Shown here: in pieces, positions 8,651-17,022 of the stretch
How the letters are laid out: the number at the start of each line of letters is the position of its first letter
How positions within the stretch are numbered: the stretch's first letter is position 1
Source of the DNA: Nocardia iowensis
Lineage (GTDB): Bacteria > Actinomycetota > Actinomycetes > Mycobacteriales > Mycobacteriaceae
Reading direction: 5' to 3'
DNA length: 64,000 nt
NCBI RefSeq assembly: GCF_019222765.1
Contig: NZ_CP078145.1
Coordinates: forward strand, 1,364,001-1,428,000
Notes under the pieces: model-generated
Databases searched by the model: none
Told to the model about the DNA's origin: nothing
What the model saw: only the letters and a program-made list of their open reading frames with translations
Translations under genes and position numbers: made by a program

Positions 8651-9033
8651 GATAGTCCCGTCGGAAGCGCCGTGGCGGTGTGGTCGGCCAACTCGCAGGT
8701 CGGCACGCTCGACCGGGCGGGCTGTTCAGTGCATCGCGGACACCATGGCGGTGGCGGCCAACGGCGACTCGTGCCGCCCGACCGCCGCGGCCAGCGGGCC
8801 GCGACAGCCAATCCGGTGCGGGCCAGTCGATTCGGCTGCTCGCCATGTGCCGGGCCATGTGCTCGGGCCGTATCGCACCCGGCGGAGTTCGGCTGATTGT
8901 CCGCCACGCCCATCCACCGCGCGCTGGCGGTCGCACTGGTCGTCGACAATGCGCGACATGGCGGCCGCGCACCTCGATCGGGGATTGCTACCCACGAGTA
9001 GGGGTATCGGCGCGGTCCGGATATTCTGCACGC
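8651..9033. other. 383-base divergent promoter region
   Basis: This lies between the divergent starts of punA and the enoyl-CoA hydratase-like gene. I see no convincing gene. Longer open frames running through it are extensions of 9034-9738 that carry no family sequence. Near the plus-strand start, tattct at 9022-9027 is 6 bases upstream of the ATG and would fit a -10 element only for a leaderless or very short leader transcript. I find no strong operator palindrome. Confidence 0.4.
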
Positions 9034-9738
9034 ATGCCGTATCTGGAACGTGAAGGGGAAGTGTTCGTCGTCCACCTCGGAAACGAGGGACAGACGGACA
9101 GCGAGAATCGCTTCCACCCGGACTGGATCGATGAGTTCCACGGTCTGCTGGACAAGGTGGAGAGCTCCGAAGGGCCCGCCGCGCTGGTCACCGTGGCGAC
9201 CGGGAAGTTCTACAGCAACGGCCTCGACACCGACTGGCTGTTCGGCAACCTGGACAAGATGCACGGCTACCTGGACCGCGTGCACTCGCTCTACACCCGG
9301 TTGCTGCAGTTCCCGATGCCGACGGTCGCCGCGATCAACGGGCACGCCTTCGGTGCGGGCGCGATGCTGGCCACCTCGCACGATTTCCGGGTGATGCGCG
9401 CCGACCGCGGCTTCTACTGCCTGCCCGAGGTGCACCTCGGCATGCCGTTCACCATCGGCATGAACGCACTGCTGACCGAGCGGCTGTCCAACCAGGTCTG
9501 CGTGCAGGCGATGACCACCGGCTACCGCTACCCGGCCGACGAGGCGATCGCCGCGGGCATCGTCGACGCCAAGGCCGACGCGGAAACATTGCTGGCGACC
9601 GCCGTGGCCAGGGCCGCGGCACTGGCGAGCAACCGCAAGCCCAACCTGCCGGTCATCAAGCGCGCACTGCACGCCAACGCGCTGGCCGGTCTGGCCGTGC
9701 GGACGACTGCGGAAAACCTCGCTTTCGCGGCCGGATAA
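9034..9738 (+). CDS. Enoyl-CoA hydratase/isomerase family protein
   Basis: A 234-residue crotonase-fold protein. The oxyanion-hole strands are visible at GKFYSNGLDTDWL and INGHAFGAGAMLA. The second segment ends in RADRGFYCLPEVHLGMPFT, where the Glu of LPEV sits at a classical catalytic position. The N-terminus MPYLEREGEVFVVHLGNEGQ supports the ATG at 9034; longer upstream frames add unrelated sequence. The length is short (crotonases average about 260) and the C-terminus is compact, as in the Delta3,Delta2-enoyl-CoA isomerase-like subgroup of actinobacteria. It stands alone between punA and the amidohydrolases. The substrate is unknown. Confidence 0.85.
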   Translation: MPYLEREGEVFVVHLGNEGQTDSENRFHPDWIDEFHGLLDKVESSEGPAALVTVATGKFYSNGLDTDWLFGNLDKMHGYLDRVHSLYTRLLQFPMPTVAAINGHAFGAGAMLATSHDFRVMRADRGFYCLPEVHLGMPFTIGMNALLTERLSNQVCVQAMTTGYRYPADEAIAAGIVDAKADAETLLATAVARAAALASNRKPNLPVIKRALHANALAGLAVRTTAENLAFAAG

Positions 9739-9875
9739 TCTCCTTATCGACAGCTGCGGCGACGCGCTGAACTGCGGAAATATCGCGTAGTACGCGGCGG
9801 GTATGCCACTGGAGGTGGTTGCCCGAAGAGATATGGGCTGCGCTCGGTGTGCGACAGAGTGCAACACTGTGTGCC

Positions 9876-11114
9876 ATGCCACCACCGCGCAGCGGGCACC
9901 AGGAATCGCGCAACGACTATGACGTCGCGCGCACTGATGCCATGCAGCTGTCGGACGCGGCGATCAAGGCCGCCTGCGACGAGCTGATCGACCTTTCGCA
10001 CTCCATCCACGCCGAGCCGGAGCTCGCTTTCGAGGAAACCCGCAGCGTCGCCAAGACCATCGCGCCGCTCGCCGAGCGTGGCTTCGAGATCGAAACGGGC
10101 GTGGCCGAGCTGCCGACCGCGTTCCGCGCCAGCTTCGGCAGCGGCCCGCTCACCGTCGGCATCTGCGCCGAATACGACGCACTGCCCGGCATGGGGCACG
10201 CCTGCGGGCACAACATCATTGCCGCCTCGGCCGTCGGCACCGCGCTCGGCCTCGCCGAGGTCGCCGACGCCATGGGACTGACCGTGCTCGTGCTCGGCAC
10301 CCCGGCCGAGGAGAGCGGCGGCGGCAAGGTGCTGATGCTGGAACGCGGAATCTTCGACGACGTGGCGATGGCGATGATGGTGCACCCCGGCCCGCTCGAC
10401 ATCGTCGGCGCGCGGTCGCTGGCGATGGCCGACCTGTCGATCGTCTTCCACGGCCGCGAGGCGCACGCCAGCGCCGCCCCGGAACTGGGTCGCAACGCGG
10501 GCGACGCGGTCACCGTCAGTCAGGTAGCTCTTGGGTTGCTACGGCAGCATCTCCAGCCTGGCCAGCAACTTCACGGTATAGTCGGCGATGGTGGCGTAGC
10601 CCCGAACATCGTGCCCGGACGTGCGGAACTGCTGTATTACCTACGCGCAGTCGACTCCGCATCTCTCGACAATCTGATGCGACGAGCGTCGGCGTGTTTC
10701 GAGGCGGGTGCCCTTGCGACCGGCTGCACCCACGAAATACGGACTGTCGCGCCGACATATACCGAGCTGACACCCGATCCGGCGTTACTGTTTGCCTATC
10801 GCGAGCAGATAACCGGATTGGGGCGAGTGCCGATCGCACCCGAGCTCGAGGCACAGCGGCCGCTCGGGAGTACGGACATGGGCAACGTCACCAACGTCAT
10901 TCCGGGCATCCACCCGGTTATCGGCATTGATGCCGGAGGTGCGGTGACGCACCAGCCAGACTTCGCCGCGGCGAGTGTCAACGCCTCGGCGGATCGTGCG
11001 GTGGTCGATGGCGCGCTGGCACTCGCGCGTACCGCGATCACCGCTGCCAGCGATGAAGAACAAAGGGACAGGTTGTTGCAACGGCTCGTTCAACGACAGG
11101 AGGACTTTCGGTGA
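9876..11114 (+). CDS. amiB1: M20-family amidohydrolase (AmiB1-like)
   Basis: A 412-residue M20D-type metallo-amidohydrolase of the aminobenzoyl-glutamate/aminoacylase group. Metal-ligand region GMGHACGHN, then GTPAEESGGG with the catalytic Glu pair, followed by the dimerisation domain and the closing HQPDFAA. ATG 9876 and ATG 9942 are both possible, and neither has a strong ribosome site; the second begins right at the conserved LSDAAIKAACDELI. Its stop overlaps the next start (GTGA), so the two are coupled, matching Rv3306c-Rv3305c. Codon use changes abruptly near 10520: upstream codons end almost always in G/C, while downstream about 40 of 105 end in A/T. This suggests a recombinant C-terminal half. 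Confidence 0.88.
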   Translation: MPPPRSGHQESRNDYDVARTDAMQLSDAAIKAACDELIDLSHSIHAEPELAFEETRSVAKTIAPLAERGFEIETGVAELPTAFRASFGSGPLTVGICAEYDALPGMGHACGHNIIAASAVGTALGLAEVADAMGLTVLVLGTPAEESGGGKVLMLERGIFDDVAMAMMVHPGPLDIVGARSLAMADLSIVFHGREAHASAAPELGRNAGDAVTVSQVALGLLRQHLQPGQQLHGIVGDGGVAPNIVPGRAELLYYLRAVDSASLDNLMRRASACFEAGALATGCTHEIRTVAPTYTELTPDPALLFAYREQITGLGRVPIAPELEAQRPLGSTDMGNVTNVIPGIHPVIGIDAGGAVTHQPDFAAASVNASADRAVVDGALALARTAITAASDEEQRDRLLQRLVQRQEDFR

Positions 11115-12388
11115 GCACTATCGGCCGTTCGGCGGAGCGGGCGACCGGCACGGAAGCGGGTGCGTGCGCACTCGCGGAGGGCCCGGACATCGTCGCATTG
11201 TCGGACACCGTGGGAACGGGGAACACCGTGGGAACGGGATTGGGATCGGTCGAGGGCTGGCTGGCCGAACACGCGGCCGACCTCGTCCAGTGGCGTCGGC
11301 ACATCCACGCCAACCCGGAACTTTCTCGCACCGAGTTCGCCACCACCGAGTTCATCTCGTCCTGGTTGAGCAAGGCGGGCCTGACCCCGCAGCCACTGCC
11401 CGGCGGCACCGGCCTCATCTGTGACATCGGACCGGAGGGGCCGCGCATCGGCTTGCGCGCCGACATGGACGCGCTGCCGCTGCAGGAGTTCACCGGTCTG
11501 AGCTTCGCGTCCACCGTGCCCGGTGTCTCGCACGCGTGCGGCCACGACGCGCACACCACCATCCTGCTCGGCACCGCGCTCGCGCTGGCCGAGGTGCCCG
11601 AACTGCCGGTCGGTGTGCGGCTGGTGTTCCAGCCCGCCGAGGAGGTCATGCCGGGCGGTGCGATCGACGTGGTCGCCACCGGCGCGATGGAGGGTGTGGA
11701 GCGGATCTTCGCACTGCACTGCGACCCGCGGCTGGAGGTGGGCCGGGTCGGCATCCGCGTCGGCGCGATCACCTCGGCTGCCGACACGGTCGAACTGGTC
11801 CTCGACTCGCCGGGCGGGCACACCTCCCGTCCGCATCTCACCAGCGACCTGGTCTACGCCATCGGGACCGTGATCACCGGCCTGCCCGGCTTGCTGAGTC
11901 GTCGCATCGACCCGCGTACCAGCACCGTGATGGTGTGGGGTGCGGTGAGTGCGGGCAAGGCGCCCAACGCGATTCCGCAGACCGGCATGCTCACCGGCAC
12001 CGTCCGCACCGGCGATCACGCGACCTGGTCGCTGCTGGAGCCGATGGTGCGCGAGATCGTCGACGGCCTGCTCGCTCCGACCGGTGTGCGGTATCAGCTG
12101 AACTACCGTCGCGGCGTGCCGCCGGTGGTCAACGACGAACAGTCGACCAGGATGTTCGAGGACGCGATCCGCAAGCTCGGCCCGGACGCGCTGGCCGACA
12201 CCATGCAATCCGGTGGCGGCGAAGACTTCTCGTGGTACCTGGAAGAGGTGCCGGGCGCGATGGCGCGGCTTGGTGTCTGGTCCGGACACGGCGAGCAGCT
12301 GGATCTGCACCAGCCGACCTTCGACCTCGACGAGCGTGCGCTCGCGGTGGGCGTGCGGGTGCTGACCAATATCGTGCTGAACGCTTAG
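11111..12388 (+). CDS. amiA1: M20-family amidohydrolase (AmiA1-like)
   Basis: A 425-residue M20D peptidase/amidohydrolase paralogous to its neighbour. The metal site is RADMDALPLQE, then SHACGHDAHT and FQPAEEVMPGG. The lid domain contains SPGGHTSRPH, and the C-terminal catalytic region QSGGGEDFSWYLEEVPG is complete. It starts at GTG 11111, inside the stop of the previous gene. The first 45 residues are a low-complexity, TVGTGNTVGTG-like extension not normal for the family; a later start near residue 46 (VEGWLAEHAADLV) is possible but has no better ribosome site. The pair may cleave N-acyl or peptide amides. The substrate is not defined. Confidence 0.9.
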   Translation: MSTIGRSAERATGTEAGACALAEGPDIVALSDTVGTGNTVGTGLGSVEGWLAEHAADLVQWRRHIHANPELSRTEFATTEFISSWLSKAGLTPQPLPGGTGLICDIGPEGPRIGLRADMDALPLQEFTGLSFASTVPGVSHACGHDAHTTILLGTALALAEVPELPVGVRLVFQPAEEVMPGGAIDVVATGAMEGVERIFALHCDPRLEVGRVGIRVGAITSAADTVELVLDSPGGHTSRPHLTSDLVYAIGTVITGLPGLLSRRIDPRTSTVMVWGAVSAGKAPNAIPQTGMLTGTVRTGDHATWSLLEPMVREIVDGLLAPTGVRYQLNYRRGVPPVVNDEQSTRMFEDAIRKLGPDALADTMQSGGGEDFSWYLEEVPGAMARLGVWSGHGEQLDLHQPTFDLDERALAVGVRVLTNIVLNA

Positions 12389-12431
12389 AGCGCTTGCGAG
12401 CGCGAATGCGCGAGGCCGCTCAGAGCGCTTG

Positions 12432-12463
12432 CGACGTGGTCGACCCTCGGGTCGGCCACGTCG
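12432..12463. terminator. Bidirectional hairpin terminator after amiA1
   Basis: The 14-base arms 12432-12445 and 12450-12463 pair with one G-U wobble around a CTCG loop and are followed by ttcgttt. It lies between the convergent ends of amiA1 and the GGCT-fold gene. Just upstream, agagcgcttgcga occurs twice (12387-12399 and 12422-12434), the first copy overlapping the amiA1 stop codon. Confidence 0.8.
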
Positions 12464-12471
12464 TTCGTTTG

Positions 12472-12951
12472 TCAGCCGAAGTTCCCCGGCCCGACATTGC
12501 GGCTGTTGCGGGTTCGCAGGGAGTGTACGTAATCCTCTGGCGCACCGGCCTTTTCGGCCGCATCGGCGATCACGCCGATATAGCGCGCCGAGGGCAACCC
12601 GCCCTCGTAGGCATCGAGCACATACAGCCAGGCCAGCGTCGGATCGGCGGTGCTCTCACTGCGGGTGACGCGCAGCCGGATCTTCTTGTGGATGCCGAAG
12701 TCCGAGCCCTCCCAGCGGTCCAGTCGCTGCTCGTCTTCCGGCGACACGTCGTAGAGCACGACGAAGACCCGCGAGCCGGGCTCCTCGACCACCGTCGCCA
12801 GCGGTCCTTCCCAGCCGATGTCGTCGCCGGCGAAAGTGAGCCGCCAGCCCTCCAACCAGCCCGTTCCGGACATAGGCGAGTGCGGACAGCGCTCGAGCAT
12901 CTGGGTTGAGTCCATGTTGGACCCATAGGCGGCGTAGATCGGCACCAGCAA
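12472..12951 (-). CDS. Gamma-glutamylcyclotransferase-fold protein
   Basis: A 159-residue protein of the GGCT superfamily. The YGSNM loop near residue 9 is the substrate-binding Y/FGSN signature. The fold continues with RLTFAGDDIG, VVLYDVSPEDEQRLDRWEG and the C-terminal WLYVLDAYEGGLPSARYIG. Members turn gamma-glutamyl groups into 5-oxoproline, and the catalytic Glu probably lies in the DRWEG region. It corresponds by position to Rv3304 between amiA1 and lpdA. It is divergent from lpdA with about 200 bases between the starts, a region that holds one copy of the 48-bp repeat. Confidence 0.85.
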   Translation of the reverse strand: MLVPIYAAYGSNMDSTQMLERCPHSPMSGTGWLEGWRLTFAGDDIGWEGPLATVVEEPGSRVFVVLYDVSPEDEQRLDRWEGSDFGIHKKIRLRVTRSESTADPTLAWLYVLDAYEGGLPSARYIGVIADAAEKAGAPEDYVHSLRTRNSRNVGPGNFG

Positions 12952-13042
12952 AGGGTAGCCAATAACATCCCGGGATCGACTCTATCCCGGCCAGATGCGG
13001 TATTCCGGTGGCGCGTTCCGGGCGCGGCGACCCTCTGGACCC

Positions 13043-13090
13043 GCATCGCGTAGCGATTCCGTGGGGGGTGGTGGCCGGGCGGCGGGTGGG
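13043..13090. repeat. 48-bp interspersed repeat, intergenic copy
   Basis: This starts gcatcgcgtagcgattc and ends gggcggcgggtggg. It matches 57434-57481 at 43 of 48 positions, without gaps. Here it is in the divergent promoter region between the GGCT-fold gene and lpdA; the other copy is inside the sseA coding sequence. Read on the minus strand, both copies give nearly the same peptide (AHPPPGHHPPRNRYAM here). I found no third copy in the window. Confidence 0.8.
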
Positions 13091-13157
13091 CGTGCCTCGC
13101 CCGATAACGTTGACAGGTACCGGAGATCCCGGTGCGCAACCAAGAGCGGAGGTATCA

Positions 13158-14561
13158 ATGACCCGCATAGCGATCATCGGTGGCGGACCGGCCGGTTACG
13201 AGGCGGCGCTGGTGGCGGCCCAGCACGGTGCGTCGGTGACGCTGATCGATAGCGACGGCATCGGCGGGGCTTGTGTGCTCTGGGATTGTGTCCCTTCGAA
13301 GACCTTCATCGCCTCGACCGGCGTGCGCACCGACCTGCGCCGCGCCCGTGATCTCGGGATCACGCTCGATCCGAACCAGGCGACCGTGCAACTGGCCGAG
13401 GTGAACGGCCGCGTCAAGGCGCTGGCGTTGGCGCAGTCCTCCGACATCAGGTCCAAGTTGCAGACCGTCGGGGTGACCGTGCTGGCCGGTCGCGCGGAGC
13501 TGACCGACGCGTCCAGCGGCCTTGCCGCGCATCAGGTGCTGGCCAAGCTGGCCGACGGCACCGAGACGACCATCGAGGCCGAGGTTGTGTTGATCGCCAC
13601 TGGTGCGAGCCCGCGCGTGTTGCCCGGTGCCGAGCCGGACGGTGAGCGCATCCTGAACTGGCGCCAGCTCTACGACCTGGAGGAGCTGCCGGAGACCCTG
13701 GTGGTGGTCGGTTCCGGTGTCACCGGCGCCGAATTCGTCTCCGCCTACACCGAAATGGGTGTGCGGGTACGGCTGGTCTCCAGTCGCGACCGGGTGCTGC
13801 CCGGCGAGGACGCCGACGCGGCCCTCGTGCTGGAGGACGCGCTGGCCGAGCGCGGTGTCGAGCTGGTGAAGCATGCCCGCGCCGACGCGGTGGAGCGCAC
13901 CGCAGAGGGTGTTGTCGTCAAGCTGTCCGACGGCCGGACCGTCGCCGGGTCGCATGCCCTGATGACTGTCGGTTCGACGCCCAATACCGATGGTCTCGGC
14001 TTGGAGCGGGTCGGTATCGAGCTCGACCGCGGCGGTTACCTGCGGGTGGACCGGGTCTCGCGGACCTCCGTGCCCGGCATCTACGCGGCGGGCGACTGCA
14101 CCGGCCTGCTGCCGCTGGCCTCGGTGGCCGCGATGCAGGGCCGCATCGCGATGTACCACGCGCTCGGCGAGGGCGTCAGCCCGATCCGGCTGAAGACGGT
14201 CGCGTCCGCGGTGTTCACCCGCCCGGAGATCGCCACCGTCGGCGTGAGCCAGACCGCGATCGACAACGGCGAGACGCCCGCGCGCACGGTGATGTTGCCG
14301 CTCAATACCAACCCGCGAGCCAAGATGTCGGGCCTGCGCAGGGGTTTCGTGAAAATCTTCTGCCGCCCCGCCACCGGCGTGGTGATCGGCGGCGTCGTGG
14401 TGGCCCCGATCGCGTCGGAGCTCATTTTGCCGATCGCCCTTGCGGTGCAGAACAACCTGACCGTCAACGACCTGGCGCAAACCTTCTCGGTGTACCCGTC
14501 GCTGACCGGCTCGGTGACCGAAGCGGCACGTCAGTTGATGCGGCACGACGACCTGGATTGA
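13158..14561 (+). CDS. lpdA: NAD(P)H quinone reductase / flavoprotein disulfide reductase LpdA
   Basis: A 467-residue two-dinucleotide-fold flavoprotein. The FAD motif is IAIIGGGPAGYEAAL, the NAD(P) motif is VVVGSGVTGAEF, and IYAAGDCTG binds FAD. The redox region reads GGACVLWDC, with cysteines at 39 and 44 in the CX4C spacing of true disulfide reductases. The C-terminal His-Glu pair of lipoamide dehydrogenases (HPTxxE) is replaced by YPSLTG. Quinone reduction is the known role of M. tuberculosis LpdA (Rv3303c), which as I recall lacks one of these cysteines. The ATG at 13158 has gcggagg just upstream; longer frames only translate the repeat region. Confidence 0.92.
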   Translation: MTRIAIIGGGPAGYEAALVAAQHGASVTLIDSDGIGGACVLWDCVPSKTFIASTGVRTDLRRARDLGITLDPNQATVQLAEVNGRVKALALAQSSDIRSKLQTVGVTVLAGRAELTDASSGLAAHQVLAKLADGTETTIEAEVVLIATGASPRVLPGAEPDGERILNWRQLYDLEELPETLVVVGSGVTGAEFVSAYTEMGVRVRLVSSRDRVLPGEDADAALVLEDALAERGVELVKHARADAVERTAEGVVVKLSDGRTVAGSHALMTVGSTPNTDGLGLERVGIELDRGGYLRVDRVSRTSVPGIYAAGDCTGLLPLASVAAMQGRIAMYHALGEGVSPIRLKTVASAVFTRPEIATVGVSQTAIDNGETPARTVMLPLNTNPRAKMSGLRRGFVKIFCRPATGVVIGGVVVAPIASELILPIALAVQNNLTVNDLAQTFSVYPSLTGSVTEAARQLMRHDDLD

Positions 14562-14803
14562 ATGGTCTTGCGGTTCAGTGAGGTTCGTGCTGCCGGAAGA
14601 GTTTCATTCACATTGCCCATCAGGCCTACATATGGTTCACTTCCCGCAGAGATGCGATCGGCGGGCGGTCGCGTGGTTCGGTGTTCGGGGGGATGGATCT
14701 TTTCCCAGTCGAAACGTCGAATGACCTTCGCGTCGTTCGACGACCGGGCGTCTCGACAGAGACAACTGTGTGCGACCGAATCAGGTCGCACCCGGGAAAG
14801 GGA

Positions 14804-15856
14804 ATGCGAAAAGTGAAACATCGTAAGCCGAGTCGGGCGCAGCGAGCGATGGCGAGTTCCTCGTTGCCACTGGCCACCGCGGCCGCTGTGGCCACTCTCT
14901 TCGCGGCACCGGCGGGGGCTCAGCCGACCACACCACCTCCAACACCGCCCACTCCGGCTCCGTCGCAGCCCGGGGTGAACGAGGCGCCGCCGAGTCCGGA
15001 AACCACGAAGCCGGATCCGAACAAGCCGACCGTGCCGCAGACGCCGAGCCAGCCGGGCGTCACCACGCCGGACCCCGACCAGGTCATGCCGAATCCGCCG
15101 AAGGATCCGAAGCTGGCTCAGCCGACTCAGCCGGGTGTCACCACCCCGCGCGTCGCGCCGCTGCCGGTGCCTGGTCAGTCGGATCAGCCCGCGTCCATGC
15201 CGGACGCGCCCGCCGGCGAGCAGCAGCCCGGCGAGCAGCAGCCGGGGGGCCAGCAGCAGCCGGGCGATCAGCAGCCCGCCCAGCCCGGCACCACGCCGCC
15301 AAGCACGCAGACCACGCCGGGAGACGAGAACACCCAGGCGCAGCCGGAGACCTTGGTCCAGCCGCAGCAGCAACCGCGCTGGCAGGCCCCGCAGCTGCAG
15401 GCCGCTCCGCCGGCTCCGGTCGTCGAAATGACCGGCCCGCACCAGGAAATCGGTGCGAACATCGACGGTGGCGCGCTGTTGCCCGGCTATGTGGCCAACA
15501 CCCACCACTTCAACAACGAGTCGGGTTACGTCGGCACCATCGGCTACCGCACGCCCGCCGGTCAGGGTGAGGCCGGTGTGTCGGTCGAATACGTCGACAC
15601 CAACACCGTCAAGGTCACCACCTATACCGGTGGCGTCGGCCTGGCCGACAACAAGACGATCTCCGTCTTCGACACCACCCAGGCCAATCTGGCCAAGGCG
15701 GCGGTCGAGAACTGGATCAAGGAACAGCCGGGCGGTGCCGCGGCACTCGAAGCGGCGGCACAGGTTAAGCTTCCGCTTCAGCCGGGCGACCTCGCTCCGC
15801 AGACTGTCGAAGTAGGCGGTGTCACCACCCAGTGGGGTGGTTCACTCCAGTACTGA
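14804..15856 (+). CDS. Secreted proline/glutamine-rich cell-envelope protein
   Basis: About 350 residues. The N-terminus is a Sec signal: basic MRKVKHRKPSRAQR, then a hydrophobic SLPLATAAAVATLFA core and cleavage near APAGAQP. Residues about 40-210 are Pro/Gln/Thr-rich with SQPGV and QQPG repeats, a likely wall-spanning linker. The last about 140 residues form an unrecognised globular domain (VANTHHFNNESGYVGTIGYR to VGGVTTQWGGSLQY). I prefer ATG 14804; GTG 14813, 9 bases later with a better-spaced aaaggg, is also possible, and upstream frames do not encode a signal. It is followed by a tandem duplication and a hairpin, then by another envelope protein on the same strand. Confidence 0.75.
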   Translation: MRKVKHRKPSRAQRAMASSSLPLATAAAVATLFAAPAGAQPTTPPPTPPTPAPSQPGVNEAPPSPETTKPDPNKPTVPQTPSQPGVTTPDPDQVMPNPPKDPKLAQPTQPGVTTPRVAPLPVPGQSDQPASMPDAPAGEQQPGEQQPGGQQQPGDQQPAQPGTTPPSTQTTPGDENTQAQPETLVQPQQQPRWQAPQLQAAPPAPVVEMTGPHQEIGANIDGGALLPGYVANTHHFNNESGYVGTIGYRTPAGQGEAGVSVEYVDTNTVKVTTYTGGVGLADNKTISVFDTTQANLAKAAVENWIKEQPGGAAALEAAAQVKLPLQPGDLAPQTVEVGGVTTQWGGSLQY

Positions 15857-15890
15857 CACCGGCTGGAGCTTACTGACACCGGCTGGAGCT
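15851..15890 (+). repeat. Perfect 20-bp tandem duplication at a stop codon
   Basis: tactgacaccggctggagct occurs twice head to tail (15851-15870 and 15871-15890). The first copy contains the last codon and the TGA stop of the secreted protein. The second copy lies fully in the 3' untranslated stretch and runs into ttttt. Confidence 0.95.
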
Positions 15891-15900
15891 TTTTCGACGG

Positions 15901-15928
15901 GTGGGGCGGTCGTTCGCGACCGCCCCAC
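15901..15928 (+). terminator. Strong hairpin with TTCG loop
   Basis: gtggggcggtcg (15901-15912) pairs perfectly with 15917-15928 around a TTCG tetraloop, an exceptionally stable RNA hairpin. No U-run follows, and the next start codon is only 27 bases away. It may act as a partial terminator, an mRNA end-protecting structure or a translational spacer between the two envelope-protein genes. Confidence 0.75.
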
Positions 15929-15955
15929 ACGTGTGTCCTGGGGAAAGGATTGGGT

Positions 15956-16963
15956 GTGAACTCCGAGGGTGATCGTAGGGAGAACGAATCCGACGACCAG
16001 TCCGCGTCGGATTTCGGCCCCCCGGTGGGCGAATTCGGCCCGCCGGTCTCAGAATTCGGTCCGCCCGTCTCGGAATTCGGTCCGCCGATGGGTGATACCG
16101 GCCCGCGCTGGCCGGTGCCGGAGCAGACGGCCGACCATCCGGAGCTGGTGTGGCGGCCCGCGGCCGAACCGGAGCCGACACCGCCGCCGGCCGCCCAGTA
16201 CCGGGCACCCGATGCGACGGTCTTCCCGGGGCCGTCCGCCGCGCGGCCGGGACCGGCGCAGCCACGCGTGCCGTCCGGTGAGCAGGCCGCGCCCGCCGAC
16301 GCCGACAAGGACTCGTGGTGGACCCGCCCGACGGACACCGGCAGCGTGCCCAAACCGCCGCCGCTGGCCGCGTCGGGACTGTCCTGGGCGGACGATCCGA
16401 TCGCGCAGCGACTGGCGCCCACCGCTCCGGTCGCCGCGCCGCCGCAGCGGTCCGGTTCGCACAAGGGCCGCAATGTGATCGCGGGCATTCTGGCCGTCGT
16501 CATCCTGGTCGGGCTGACGGTGACCGTCATCATGGTGTCCAGGAACAACGGCGGCGACAATCCGGCACCGCCCGCCGCGACCACCGCGGCGCTGAGCTGT
16601 CCGGCCACCAAGGACGGCAAGGTCGCCATCGGCAACGGCAGCGGCGACACCGCCAGCGGGCCCGCCGCGATCCTCGGCTTCCAGTACGCCTTCTACGTCG
16701 AGCGCAGCGGTGAGCGCGCCAGGAGGTTCGTGGCCGACGACGCGTTCAATGTGTCCACCGCGGCGAACATCCAGAAGGGCATCGATGAGGAAATCCCCGT
16801 CGGCACCCTGCACTGCCTGCGGATCCTCGAAGTGACGCCGGGGTCGTACGAGGTCGACCTGCAAGAGTTCCGGCCCGACGGGACAAAACGGCTCTACAAG
16901 CAGATCATTACCACCGTGGAGCGGGACGGCAAGCAGTTGTTGTATTCCATCAACGATCGCTGA
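15956..16963 (+). CDS. Single-pass membrane protein with proline-rich cytoplasmic part
   Basis: A 335-residue protein. The N-terminal part (about 1-160) is acidic and Pro-rich, with four heptads of the type EFGPPVS encoded by 21-bp tandem repeats at 16010-16093. One transmembrane helix (about 173-196, NVIAGILAVVILVGLTVTVI) leads to an outside domain of about 135 residues with two cysteines (LSCPATKD and TLHCLRIL) that could form a disulfide. The layout resembles actinobacterial mammalian-cell-entry or kinase-accessory membrane proteins, but no family is recognised. I start at GTG 15956, six bases after ggaaagga. The neighbour upstream is also an envelope protein. Confidence 0.7.
   Translation: MNSEGDRRENESDDQSASDFGPPVGEFGPPVSEFGPPVSEFGPPMGDTGPRWPVPEQTADHPELVWRPAAEPEPTPPPAAQYRAPDATVFPGPSAARPGPAQPRVPSGEQAAPADADKDSWWTRPTDTGSVPKPPPLAASGLSWADDPIAQRLAPTAPVAAPPQRSGSHKGRNVIAGILAVVILVGLTVTVIMVSRNNGGDNPAPPAATTAALSCPATKDGKVAIGNGSGDTASGPAAILGFQYAFYVERSGERARRFVADDAFNVSTAANIQKGIDEEIPVGTLHCLRILEVTPGSYEVDLQEFRPDGTKRLYKQIITTVERDGKQLLYSINDR
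16010..16093 (+). repeat. Four 21-bp tandem coding repeats
   Basis: Units start at 16010, 16031, 16052 and 16073, three of them with gaattcgg and the first with gatttcgg. They encode (D/E)FGPP-x-x heptads near the N-terminus of the membrane protein. Units 2-3 are the most similar. In-frame copy number could vary between strains. Confidence 0.85.
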
Positions 16964-17022
16964 CGTCTCATATTCTGGGATATCGGTTTCATATATTGGT
17001 CGCAGTATGAAAAAGTGAAGGC

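Noticed and set aside
8680..9033. N-terminal extension of the enoyl-CoA hydratase-like gene
   Set aside because: The added 118 residues are unlike crotonases and run through the divergent promoter region; ATG 9034 starts the conserved fold.
17007..17018. Mini open frame [13 protein letters not shown] before the aminotransferase
   Set aside because: Four codons including the stop, with no ribosome site; it is probably just part of the leader.
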